A stretch of 64,000 nt of DNA, from the NCBI RefSeq assembly GCF_900113705.1, contig NZ_FOQI01000012.1, positions 1 through 64,000 on the forward strand, written 5' to 3'. Below, in pieces: positions 56,063 through 64,000 of this stretch (positions are counted from its first letter, which is position 1; the number at the start of each line of letters is the position of its first letter). Position numbers and translations under genes: made by a program. The notes beneath the pieces are model-generated. The model did no database searches. It was not told the origin of the DNA and worked only from the letters and a program-made list of their open reading frames with translations. Origin of the DNA: Collimonas sp. OK307 (GTDB taxonomy: Bacteria; Pseudomonadota; Gammaproteobacteria; Burkholderiales; Burkholderiaceae_D).

Positions 56063-56575
56063 ATGACTTCTCGCCTCACCATTATTGTCGCGACCGACGC
56101 CCACAACGGCATCGGCATCCGCAACACCCTGCCCTGGCATTTGCCGGAGGATCTGGCGCACTTCAAACGCACAACCTCGGGCCACCCTATCATCATGGGC
56201 CGTAAAACCTTTGAATCGATAGGCCGGCCCTTGCCGCAACGACGCAATATCGTCATCACCCGCAATCCCGAATGGCGTCATGACGGCGTCGAAAGCGCGC
56301 CTTCACTGGCGGCCGCGGCGGCCATGGTTGGCGACGCCGAGGCCTTCATCATCGGCGGCGCCGAAATCTATGCCGCGGCACAGGAATTGACGCAACGCCT
56401 GATCGTTACCGAAATCAAGCACAGCTTCGATTGCGACGCTTTTTTCCCGGCGCGCGACCCGCAGCAATGGCAGGAAGTTTCGCGTGAGACCCATCATTCC
56501 GCCACCAATGGTTTCGACTATGCTTTTGTAGTGTATGAGCGCCACGCGCCTGACCTTAGCGGGCCCAATAGCTAA
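56063..56575 (+). CDS. folA: Dihydrofolate reductase
   Basis: 170 residues. [20 protein letters not shown] carries the catalytic acidic Asp30 (E. coli Asp27), [10 protein letters not shown] and ITRNPEW are the NADPH sites, FIIGGAEIY the core. It regenerates THF from the DHF produced by ThyA. The expected thyA neighbour is 11.3 kb upstream. It is followed by a terminator hairpin. Confidence 0.97.
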   Translation: MTSRLTIIVATDAHNGIGIRNTLPWHLPEDLAHFKRTTSGHPIIMGRKTFESIGRPLPQRRNIVITRNPEWRHDGVESAPSLAAAAAMVGDAEAFIIGGAEIYAAAQELTQRLIVTEIKHSFDCDAFFPARDPQQWQEVSRETHHSATNGFDYAFVVYERHAPDLSGPNS

Positions 56576-56583
56576 CCCGGCCT

Positions 56584-56632
56584 GATGACGGAATGACATC
56601 TGTTGTTTTCTGCAGGAATTCCGTCATCTTTA
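56584..56632 (+). terminator. Terminator-like hairpin of folA
   Basis: GATGACGGAAT (56584-56594) pairs exactly with ATTCCGTCATC (56618-56628), then TTT. The stem is sound, the loop long (23 nt). Confidence 0.6.
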
Positions 56633-56837
56633 CCCCCTAATTCGCACATATCTGCGAAAATTCGACTTTCTTTTTTTGAGCTTTGCCTCCATCTTTGGCA
56701 ATGCCTAAAGCAGCAGGCTGCATGCCCTACCCAGGCAATATCCCGGAGCGGTTTTTAACGCCGGCCGGAACAACGACTTTTTAAGCGCCATCTCGATTGG
56801 CAGCCTTGTTATCAACCACCGTCTCTTGGAGACCTTG

Positions 56838-59102
56838 ATGAAATTCCGCTTCCCCATCGTCATTATCGACGAAGACTTCCGTTCCGAAAACACTTCCGGT
56901 CTCGGCATCCGCGCACTCGCCGATGCCATGGAGACAGAAGGCATGGAGGTATTGGGTGTAACCAGTTACGGCGACCTGTCGCAGTTCGCCCAGCAGCAAT
57001 CGCGGGCATCGGCCTTTATCCTGTCGATCGACGACGAAGAATTCGGCGCCGGTTCGTTTGAAGAAACCGACCATGCGCTGAAGTCGCTGCGCGCATTCGT
57101 CGAAGAAATTCGCCACAAGAACGCCGACATCCCGATCTACCTGTACGGCGAAACCCGCACTTCGCGCCATATTCCAAACGACATCCTGCGCGAACTGCAC
57201 GGCTTCATCCACATGTTTGAAGACACGCCGGAATTCGTTGCGCGGCACATCATCCGCGAAGCCAAATCGTATCTGGACGGCTTGTCGCCGCCATTCTTCC
57301 GCGCGCTGGTGCATTACGCGCAAGACGGTTCCTACTCCTGGCATTGCCCCGGACATTCGGGCGGCGTCGCCTTCCTGAAGTCGCCTATCGGCCAGATGTT
57401 CCACCAGTTCTTCGGTGAAAACATGTTGCGCGCCGACGTCTGCAACGCGGTTGAAGAACTCGGCCAGCTGCTCGACCATACCGGTCCGGTAGCCGCTTCA
57501 GAGCGCAATGCAGCGCGCATCTTCAACGCCGACCATTGCTACTTCGTCACCAACGGCACCAGCACCAGCAACAAGATGGTGTGGCACTCGACCGTAGCGC
57601 CAGGCGATATCGTGGTGGTTGACCGCAACTGCCACAAATCGATCCTGCATTCGATCATCATGACCGGCGCCATCCCGGTGTTCCTGATGCCGACCCGCAA
57701 CCACCTCGGCATCATCGGCCCGATCCCGCTGGAAGAGTTCACGCTGGAAAGCATCCGCAAGAAAATCGAAGCCAATCCGTTTGCACGCGAAGCTGTCAAC
57801 AAGAAACCGCGCATCCTGACCATTACACAATCGACTTACGATGGCGTGATCTATAACGTCGAAACCCTGAAGAACATGCTCGACGGCGAGATCGACACCT
57901 TGCATTTCGACGAAGCCTGGCTGCCGCATGCGACTTTCCATGATTTCTACAAAGACATGCATGCGATCGGCAAAGACCGCCCGCGCGCCAAGAAATCGAT
58001 GATCTTCTCGACCCAGTCGACCCACAAATTGCTGGCCGGCCTGTCGCAGGCCTCGCAAATCCTGGTGCGCGAATCGGAAAGCGTGCAACTGGATCAGGAT
58101 GCTTTCAATGAAGCCTACCTGATGCACACCTCGACATCGCCGCAATACTCGATCATCGCTTCTTGCGACGTTGCGGCGGCCATGATGGAAGCGCCTGGCG
58201 GCACGGCACTGGTTGAAGAAAGCATTCTGGAAGCGCTGGATTTCCGCCGCGCCATGAAGAAGATCGACGAAGAATGGGGCAAGGACTGGTGGTTCCAGGT
58301 CTGGGGACCGAACAGCTTTTCGGAAGATGGCATCGGCAGCCGTGAAGACTGGGTGATCCGCGCAGAAGACGACTGGCACGGTTTCGGCAACCTGGCGCCG
58401 AACTTCAACATGCTCGATCCGATCAAGGCCACCATTGTCACACCGGGCCTGTCGCTGGAAGGCAAGTTTGGCGAGAGCGGGATTCCGGCCTCCATCGTGA
58501 CCAAATACCTGGCCGAGCACGGCGTTATCGTCGAGAAATGCGGCCTGTATTCGTTCTTCATCATGTTCACCATCGGCATCACCAAGGGCCGCTGGAACAC
58601 GCTGCTGACCGCGCTGCAACAGTTCAAGGACGATTACGACAAGAACCAGCCGATCTGGCGCATCCTGCCTGAATTCGCTGCCGGCAATAGCGGCAAGAAT
58701 GCGCGCTACGAACGGCTCGGCTTGCGCGACCTGTGCCAGCAGATCCATGAGACCTACAAGTCCTACGACGTGGCGCGCCTGACCACCGAGATGTATCTGT
58801 CCGACATGCAGCCTGCCATGAAGCCATCCGATGCGTTCGCAAAAATGGCCCACCGCGAAATCGACCGCGTGCCGATCGACCAGCTTGAAGGCCGTGTCAC
58901 CTCGATCTTGCTGACGCCTTACCCGCCGGGCATTCCGCTGTTGATTCCGGGCGAACGCTTCAACAAGACTATCGTTGACTATCTGAAGTTTGCACGGGAT
59001 TTCAACGAGAAATTCCCCGGCTTCGAGACCGATGTGCATGGTCTGGTGAAGCGCGAAGTGAATGGCAAGCGGGATTATTTCGTGGATTGCGTGCGGCAGT
59101 AA
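56838..59102 (+). CDS. Orn/Lys/Arg decarboxylase (PLP-dependent, AdiA/LdcC type)
   Basis: 754 residues from the ATG at 56838 (GGAG about ten bases upstream). An N-terminal receiver-like wing (1-130), a PLP domain with the Schiff-base Lys397 in TQSTHKLLAGL and LHFDEAW, and a C-terminal domain match the biodegradative amino-acid decarboxylases. Arginine, lysine or ornithine is the substrate; which one cannot be told, though arginine decarboxylation (agmatine for polyamines) is typical in Burkholderiales. No amino acid/amine antiporter is adjacent, so an acid-resistance role is less likely. Confidence 0.9.
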   Translation: MKFRFPIVIIDEDFRSENTSGLGIRALADAMETEGMEVLGVTSYGDLSQFAQQQSRASAFILSIDDEEFGAGSFEETDHALKSLRAFVEEIRHKNADIPIYLYGETRTSRHIPNDILRELHGFIHMFEDTPEFVARHIIREAKSYLDGLSPPFFRALVHYAQDGSYSWHCPGHSGGVAFLKSPIGQMFHQFFGENMLRADVCNAVEELGQLLDHTGPVAASERNAARIFNADHCYFVTNGTSTSNKMVWHSTVAPGDIVVVDRNCHKSILHSIIMTGAIPVFLMPTRNHLGIIGPIPLEEFTLESIRKKIEANPFAREAVNKKPRILTITQSTYDGVIYNVETLKNMLDGEIDTLHFDEAWLPHATFHDFYKDMHAIGKDRPRAKKSMIFSTQSTHKLLAGLSQASQILVRESESVQLDQDAFNEAYLMHTSTSPQYSIIASCDVAAAMMEAPGGTALVEESILEALDFRRAMKKIDEEWGKDWWFQVWGPNSFSEDGIGSREDWVIRAEDDWHGFGNLAPNFNMLDPIKATIVTPGLSLEGKFGESGIPASIVTKYLAEHGVIVEKCGLYSFFIMFTIGITKGRWNTLLTALQQFKDDYDKNQPIWRILPEFAAGNSGKNARYERLGLRDLCQQIHETYKSYDVARLTTEMYLSDMQPAMKPSDAFAKMAHREIDRVPIDQLEGRVTSILLTPYPPGIPLLIPGERFNKTIVDYLKFARDFNEKFPGFETDVHGLVKREVNGKRDYFVDCVRQ

Positions 59103-59118
59103 ATTCCGCAATACGCTG

Positions 59119-59286
59119 ACCTCACATCACGGGTTCGGAGAGAGCTAGCTCACTTATCGTCGGTTTGTTTCTTTGCGTTTTACGGCTTATGCTCCGTGGT
59201 CCACTAAGCGGGGTCAGAGTGAAGTTTCGGCGGTAAGGCATGCCGAAAGTTCACTCTGACCCCGGTTAGTTCGGCTTGTTCGTCGC
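59119..59286. repeat. Intergenic repeat, copy B (168 bp)
   Basis: Direct-orientation copy of 44837-45006, with the GGGGTCAGAGTGAAG hairpin at 59210-59263. Copy-specific differences are in the hairpin loop and the left third. It lies between the decarboxylase and the DUF1653 gene and has no coding sequence. Confidence 0.9.
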
Positions 59287-59313
59287 AGTTGCTGTAAAAC
59301 CTTGGTATTGCAA

Positions 59314-59526
59314 TTACAGCGGCGCGAAACGCCTTGCGCCACTCTCAAGCAAGCCGTTGAACAGCTCCACAGGCCTTACCCACAAGCCGGGTGCATGTGG
59401 CCACAGGTGTTCATAGACGACCATTGCTTCTTCGGTTTCCGAATGCCTGGCGACACCGATGTAGCGGTACAAGCCACCTTTGTAATGCCGATGGGTGGCA
59501 ATTTTCCGTGCGTCTTCTTCAGTCAC
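59314..59526 (-). CDS. DUF1653-family protein
   Basis: 70 residues. The compact fold of this family starts with HYKGGLYRYIGVARHSETEE and has MVVYEHLWPHAPGLWVRP, with the pattern Y-x-H-L-W. Function is unknown, although relatives are small cytosolic proteins. It lies 17 bp downstream of the DUF2863-like gene on the same strand and probably shares its transcript. Confidence 0.8.
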   Translation of the reverse strand: MTEEDARKIATHRHYKGGLYRYIGVARHSETEEAMVVYEHLWPHAPGLWVRPVELFNGLLESGARRFAPL

Positions 59527-59543
59527 TCAATTCTCCAAAATAG

Positions 59544-60764
59544 TCAGGGCGCCGCGTAAGGCTGCACTTCGGACGGCTGGCCGTCGGCTTCAAACCGCAT
59601 TGCGACCGCCAGCGATGTGACACCGATGGTGCGCAGCGCGTCGTAGGTATCGTCGACTTCCACTTGCAAGTCGGCGCCGGCACTCAACGGTTTTTCCGAC
59701 GAGGCCAGCAAGGCGCCGTCCTTGCCGTACAAATTCACCCGCAAGACCATTTCACCGCGCACATCGGCCGGACCGATGACGGCGTTGGCATCGAAAGATG
59801 CAACGCCGTGCTGATCGAGACCGTGGTTCAATTCAGACATCATCTGCAGTGTGAAGTATTCGGCAATGCCGCGCTCCTTGCCGCTGTGGAACAGGTCCTG
59901 GTAGAGGAAATGCAGATCGATCTCGCTGCCATCGGTGACCAGGCAGCGCTTGAGCAGCGGTGCGACTTGCTCGGTCCAGCCATGAAAACGTTCTTCCCGC
60001 GCGCTGAAGTAAGCATCGGCGCCGGCGTCGTCATCCGGCACCGTATAAAACGCGTCATCGGTCGCCTTGAGGGAAAAGCCCAGCAGGAAGCGTAACTCGA
60101 CCGCATCGTCATCCGCCGCGAACTGGTTTTCCGGCCAGCCGCTGATGCTGCGTTCGATGGCATCCGTCGCTCCCAGCTTCTTGTCCGCCATGGCGCCGAA
60201 TGCATCGCGATTCATTTCAAACAGATGGCTGTAACGGATGCTGTCGATTTCGTCGAGGTGGTAGGCGTGGCTGACCAGCACTACGGTCGCATCCGGCCCT
60301 TCCAGCTCAGCCTGTTTGAAGCTGGCGGACAGCGCATCGAATGCATCCTGGTCCTGGAAGCATTGCTCACGCTTGAGGCCACCGCCGACATGGGCGAAGA
60401 ATGGCACCACGAACGCATTCAGTTCCAGCACCTTGCCTTCGTCGCGCCGCACCAGCAAGATTTCCGAGGCTTCTTCGACCTGCCCTTTCAGGAACTGCCA
60501 GGCATCGAGATCAGCGTACTTGGCGCGCTCGATCGCGTCATACAGGATGTCATCCTTTTTCTGCTGCAAGCTCTTCTTGATGATCTTGTGAAAATCAATA
60601 CCGGCCTGCTGCAAAACGGCGCCGGCAGCAACGCCTTCGGCTTCGTCGTCATCCTGCTCGGCGAGGTCGATCGCCAGGTCGCACAACTGCTGCGTGACGG
60701 CTTCGTCTTTATCTTCAGGGGAAAGGCTGGATTTCCGTGGCGCGGGGCGCTTGTTCTTTGGCAT
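59544..60764 (-). CDS. Conserved protein of unknown function, DUF2863-like
   Basis: 406 residues, acidic, no membrane segments. I recognise it as DUF2863-like, a Burkholderiales-restricted family, from context and overall character (MPKNKRPAPRKSS start, ENQFAADDDAVELRFLLGFS, VEVDDTYDALRTIGVTSLAV). It lies 9 bp downstream of dcd on the same strand, so it is probably cotranscribed with dcd. No function is assigned. Confidence 0.7.
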   Translation of the reverse strand: MPKNKRPAPRKSSLSPEDKDEAVTQQLCDLAIDLAEQDDDEAEGVAAGAVLQQAGIDFHKIIKKSLQQKKDDILYDAIERAKYADLDAWQFLKGQVEEASEILLVRRDEGKVLELNAFVVPFFAHVGGGLKREQCFQDQDAFDALSASFKQAELEGPDATVVLVSHAYHLDEIDSIRYSHLFEMNRDAFGAMADKKLGATDAIERSISGWPENQFAADDDAVELRFLLGFSLKATDDAFYTVPDDDAGADAYFSAREERFHGWTEQVAPLLKRCLVTDGSEIDLHFLYQDLFHSGKERGIAEYFTLQMMSELNHGLDQHGVASFDANAVIGPADVRGEMVLRVNLYGKDGALLASSEKPLSAGADLQVEVDDTYDALRTIGVTSLAVAMRFEADGQPSEVQPYAAP

Positions 60765-60773
60765 GTCAGTTCT

Positions 60774-61340
60774 TCAGGTTTTAGGTAAAGTCACGCCCTG
60801 CTGCCCTTGATATTTGCCGCCGCGGTCCTTGTAGGAGGTCTCGCAGACTTCATCGCTTTCGAAGAACAGCACCTGGGCGCAGCCCTCACCGGCGTATATC
60901 TTGGCTGGCAGCGGCGTGGTGTTGGAAAACTCCAGCGTCACGTAACCTTCCCACTCTGGCTCGAACGGGGTGACGTTGACGATGATGCCGCAACGCGCAT
61001 AGGTCGATTTGCCGAGGCAGATGGTGAGTACGCTACGCGGAATACGGAAATATTCCATGGTGCGTGCCAACGCAAAAGAGTTAGGCGGGATGATGCAGAC
61101 ATCGCCGCTGAAATCGACGAACGATTTCTCGTCGAAATTCTTAGGGTCGACGATGGTGGAATTGATATTCGTGAAAATCTTGAATTCATTGGCGCAGCGG
61201 ATATCGTAGCCATACGACGAGGTGCCGTAAGAGACGATCTTGTGGCCGTTAGCCTCGCGCACCTGACCAGGCTCGAACGGCTCGATCATGCCGGTTTCCT
61301 GCGCCATGCGGCGTATCCATTTATCGGATTTGATGCTCAT
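60774..61340 (-). CDS. dcd: dCTP deaminase
   Basis: 188 residues, a trimeric dUTPase-fold deaminase: [33 protein letters not shown] and [20 protein letters not shown], with the catalytic Glu in the [11 protein letters not shown] region. It converts dCTP to dUTP, feeding dUMP to thymidylate synthase. It heads a short minus-strand run with the DUF2863-like and DUF1653 genes. Confidence 0.95.
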   Translation of the reverse strand: MSIKSDKWIRRMAQETGMIEPFEPGQVREANGHKIVSYGTSSYGYDIRCANEFKIFTNINSTIVDPKNFDEKSFVDFSGDVCIIPPNSFALARTMEYFRIPRSVLTICLGKSTYARCGIIVNVTPFEPEWEGYVTLEFSNTTPLPAKIYAGEGCAQVLFFESDEVCETSYKDRGGKYQGQQGVTLPKT

Positions 61341-61481
61341 AGCGTATTTCCTCTTCTGCCTGCAATTGTGTGTAATGAATTTGTAACCTGCATCTGGCGC
61401 AATTTTACGCGAAAACCCTTTTAAAACAGCGATTTCACGCTCTACAGGGTGCTTACTGACGTTTACTGATATTTACTATTC

Positions 61482-64000
61482 CTAACGTTGCATGGTTTCC
61501 CATACTTTCTGCAGGCGCTTCACCGAGACCGGCATCGGCGTGCGCAACTCTTGTGCAAACAGCGACACCCGCAGCTCTTCCAGCAACCAGCGGAATTCCG
61601 CCTGCTTCGGATCCGTCTTGCCGCTCCGGTCTTTTTGCGCGCGTTGCCACGGCGTCGCCACTTGCGCCCATTCCGCCATCAGCTTTGCATCGCGGCTCGG
61701 ATCGGCGCGTAATTTCTCCAGCCGTACATTCACCGCCTTGAGATAGCGCGGGAAATGGGTCAGGTTGGCGTAGTCGTTATCGGCAATGAATCGCTTGCTG
61801 ACCAGCGATTGCATTTGCGCCTGGATATCGGCGACGGCTTGCGGATACCCTTTGGCGCCTTGCAGGCGCTTTGGCAAACCGTGATATTCGCCCAGGATCA
61901 ACGCAGCCAGCCGGGCAATTTCATTGCACAGCAAACCCAGCCGCGACTTGCCTTCATCCTTGCGCTGCGTGAATTCTGCGGCGGTCCGTGGGAGCGGTAA
62001 TTGCAGGCAAGCGCGTTCAAGCCCCGCATGAATAATCTGGTCGCGCAGTTCTTCCTGCGAACCCAACGCCAGGAATTGCATGCCCATTTGCTGCAAGCCA
62101 GGGATATTTTTCTCGAGGAATTTCAATTGTTCTTTGAGTTGCAAGGCAAACAACCGGCGCAAGCCCAGATGATGGACCCGTGCGGCCTCGTTCGGATCGT
62201 CGAATACTTCCAGATCGCAGTGCGCAGCCCGATCCACCAGCGCAGGGAAACCGATCAAGGTTTGCTTGCCCTGCTGGATTTCGAGCAGTTCGGGCAGTTC
62301 GCCAAAGGTCCAGCTGGTCAGGTTGCTGAATTGCGCATTCGTGCTGTCACCGGTCTTTGCAGCCGGCTGAGCGGCAACCCGGGTTGCGGTCGGCGCTGCT
62401 GACTTCCCTGCTGACGACGTTGCGCCCTGTTCCGTTGCGGCCGAACTGTCATCGGCGGCCGTGACACTTGCCAACTTCTGGAAACTTTCCCGCGCCTGTC
62501 CGCCAAACTCGGCTTGCAAGGCTGCCAAGTTGCGCCCCATGTCGAGCTGCCTGCCATGTTCGTCCACCACCTTGAAGTTCATCGAGTGATGGGCCGGCAA
62601 GGTTTCCTGCTTGAAATCGGTGCTGCGCGTGGCGACGCTGGTTTCGGTGCGGATATCCGCCATCAACGCATCCAGCAGATTGCCGTGGCCGAACACATGG
62701 CGCGCCTGTATCCGCTCACAAAAGCCGGCGGCGTAATCCGGTAACGGCACACAATTGCGGCGTATTTTTTGCGGCAGAGACTTCAGCAGCAGATGAACTT
62801 TTTCCTTCAGCATGCCGGCCACCAGCCAGTCGCAGCGGTCGGCGTACACCTGGTTCAATGCATATAGCGGCACCGTCAGCGTCACACCGTCGCGCGGCGT
62901 GCCCGGCTCGAAATGATAGGACAAAGCCATTTCAATGCCAGCCACCCGCAACACTTTAGGGAATAGTTCAGTGGTGATGCCGGCGGCTTCATGCCGCATC
63001 AGATCGTCGCGATTCAGGAACAGTAGCTTGGGCGTCTGGACGCTGATGTCCTTATGCCATTTTTCAAACGTGATGCCATTGCAGATATCGGCCGGAATCA
63101 GCTTGTCGTAAAACGCCGCGATCAATTCATCGTCGACCAGCACATCGAGCCGGCGTGACTTGTGTTCCAGGTTCTCGATCTCGCGGATGAGTTTCTGGTT
63201 GTGCGCGAAGAATGGCGCGCGGGTATCGAACTCACCGCCGACCAGCGCATCGCGAATGAATATCTCGCGCGCTTCCTGCGGATTGATCAAGCCGAAATTG
63301 ATGCGGCGCTGGCTATATACCACCAACCCGTACAAGGTGGCGCGCTCGGATGCAGACACCTGCGCCGTGCGCTTTTCCCAGCGCGGCTCGCCATACGATT
63401 TCTTCAACAGATGGGCGCCAACCCGTTCCAGCCACTCCGGCTGGATCTGCGCGATGCAACGCGCGTACAAGCGGCTGGTATCGACCAGCTCGGCCGCCAT
63501 CACCCACTTGCCCGCCTTCTTCGACAAATGCGACCCCGGCCACAGATGGAATTTGATGGCGCGCGCGCCGAGATAATGCGAGTCTTCGTCGGACTTGAAA
63601 CCGACATTGCCAAGCAAACCCGTCAGCAAGGCGCAATGCAATTGCTCGTAGGTTGCCGGCGCTTCGTTCAAACGCCAACCTTGTTCACGCACAATCGTCA
63701 GCAGCTGCGAATGCACATCGCGCCATTCACGCAAACGCAATTGCGACAGAAAATTGGCGCGGCAGTTATCCATCAGCTGGCGATTGCTTTTCTTGTGCTC
63801 AATCGCGTCGTCAAACCATTTCCAGATTTTCAGGTAACTCAGGAATTCCGATTTTTCATCGGCGAATTTCTTGTGCGCCTGATCCGCCGCACCTTGCGCT
63901 TCCAACGGCCGGTCGCGCGGATCCTGCACCGACAAGGCGGCGGCGATGATCAGCATTTCAGACAGGCAGACATTGTCCAACGCTGCCAGAATCATGCGGC
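61482..64000 (-). CDS. hrpA: ATP-dependent RNA helicase HrpA, C-terminal part
   Basis: The frame remains open past the window edge; 838 codons are visible, against about 1300 in the family. Missing are the DEAH helicase motifs, which lie beyond 64000. Visible are the helicase-associated and DUF3418-type domains: LIIAAALSVQDPRDRP, GLLGNVGFKSDEDSHYLGAR, VYSQRRINFGLINPQEARE, and the C-terminal conserved QMQFLALGSQEELRDQI-like region. HrpA processes structured RNA and rescues stalled ribosomes. An Ala/Thr-rich low-complexity insert sits near 62330-62470. Confidence 0.92.
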   Translation of the reverse strand, partial: RMILAALDNVCLSEMLIIAAALSVQDPRDRPLEAQGAADQAHKKFADEKSEFLSYLKIWKWFDDAIEHKKSNRQLMDNCRANFLSQLRLREWRDVHSQLLTIVREQGWRLNEAPATYEQLHCALLTGLLGNVGFKSDEDSHYLGARAIKFHLWPGSHLSKKAGKWVMAAELVDTSRLYARCIAQIQPEWLERVGAHLLKKSYGEPRWEKRTAQVSASERATLYGLVVYSQRRINFGLINPQEAREIFIRDALVGGEFDTRAPFFAHNQKLIREIENLEHKSRRLDVLVDDELIAAFYDKLIPADICNGITFEKWHKDISVQTPKLLFLNRDDLMRHEAAGITTELFPKVLRVAGIEMALSYHFEPGTPRDGVTLTVPLYALNQVYADRCDWLVAGMLKEKVHLLLKSLPQKIRRNCVPLPDYAAGFCERIQARHVFGHGNLLDALMADIRTETSVATRSTDFKQETLPAHHSMNFKVVDEHGRQLDMGRNLAALQAEFGGQARESFQKLASVTAADDSSAATEQGATSSAGKSAAPTATRVAAQPAAKTGDSTNAQFSNLTSWTFGELPELLEIQQGKQTLIGFPALVDRAAHCDLEVFDDPNEAARVHHLGLRRLFALQLKEQLKFLEKNIPGLQQMGMQFLALGSQEELRDQIIHAGLERACLQLPLPRTAAEFTQRKDEGKSRLGLLCNEIARLAALILGEYHGLPKRLQGAKGYPQAVADIQAQMQSLVSKRFIADNDYANLTHFPRYLKAVNVRLEKLRADPSRDAKLMAEWAQVATPWQRAQKDRSGKTDPKQAEFRWLLEELRVSLFAQELRTPMPVSVKRLQKVWETMQR

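Noticed and set aside
57498-59111. 537-codon open frame opposite the Orn/Lys/Arg decarboxylase
   Set aside because: Antisense shadow caused by GC-rich codon usage; the sense strand has a complete PLP enzyme.
1-64000. CRISPR arrays, rRNA genes, complete insertion sequences
   Set aside because: No regularly spaced repeats, rRNA-like stretches or intact transposase were seen; the only mobile traces are the integrase remnant and the 170-bp repeats.

Overview
The window reads as chromosome of a GC-rich betaproteobacterium of the Burkholderiales. A member of the Oxalobacteraceae, something like Collimonas, is my best guess. The pointers are a glucokinase fused to a HexR-type regulator, a Burkholderiales-style porin, a DUF2863-like gene next to dcd, and a thyA...folA region. 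The genus cannot be proved from the sequence alone. I saw no rRNA, CRISPR array or complete transposase or prophage.

Layout. (1) 1-6.9 kb is accessory: the end of a phosphonoacetaldehyde-dehydrogenase-like gene, a decayed aldehyde dehydrogenase beside a LysR regulator, a lipoprotein pair (beta-helix protein plus SO2930-type diheme cytochrome), a PhzF-family gene, a secreted polysaccharide-lyase-like protein, and the frameshifted C-terminus of a phage-type integrase next to tRNA-Val(GAC). (2) 7-16.4 kb is housekeeping: dnaQ, rnhA, a YafS-like methyltransferase, gloB and mltD in the same gene order as E. coli, then fabI, an OmpA-like protein, a DEAD-box RNA helicase and an EamA transporter. (3) 16.5-20.1 kb is an OsmU/YehZYXW-type quaternary-amine ABC transporter operon. 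(4) 20.5-41.8 kb is a large sugar-catabolism region: eda-edd, pgi-zwf-hexR, an AGE-family sugar isomerase with a fructokinase, a porin, a second zwf with the glk-hexR fusion, a four-gene sugar ABC importer and transaldolase. Six palindromic sites resembling HexR operators sit in the divergent promoter regions. (5) 41.9-44.7 kb holds purU, a bactofilin and thyA. (6) 45-55.7 kb holds a three-gene ABC exporter/adaptor/outer-membrane efflux set and the osmoregulated periplasmic glucan operon opgG-opgH-opgD. (7) 56-64 kb holds folA, an Orn/Lys/Arg decarboxylase, two small or uncharacterised conserved genes, dcd and the C-terminal part of hrpA, which runs off the window.

How it works together. Sugars entering through the porin and the ABC importer would be phosphorylated by glucokinase or, after mannose-to-fructose isomerisation, by fructokinase. 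Pgi links fructose-6-P and glucose-6-P. Either Zwf feeds 6-phosphogluconate to Edd and Eda (Entner-Doudoroff pathway), whose ketodeoxyphosphogluconate intermediate is the known HexR ligand. The putative HexR boxes at edd, pgi, the porin, zwf2 and the ABC importer suggest one shared regulon read by two HexR paralogs. No 6-phosphogluconolactonase or 6-phosphogluconate dehydrogenase gene was seen here.

Repeats. A roughly 170-bp element with a 54-nt hairpin occurs twice (44.84 kb and 59.12 kb), with a diverged sister hairpin beside the first copy. The least understood multi-gene unit is the beta-helix/diheme cytochrome pair at 1.9-4.7 kb.
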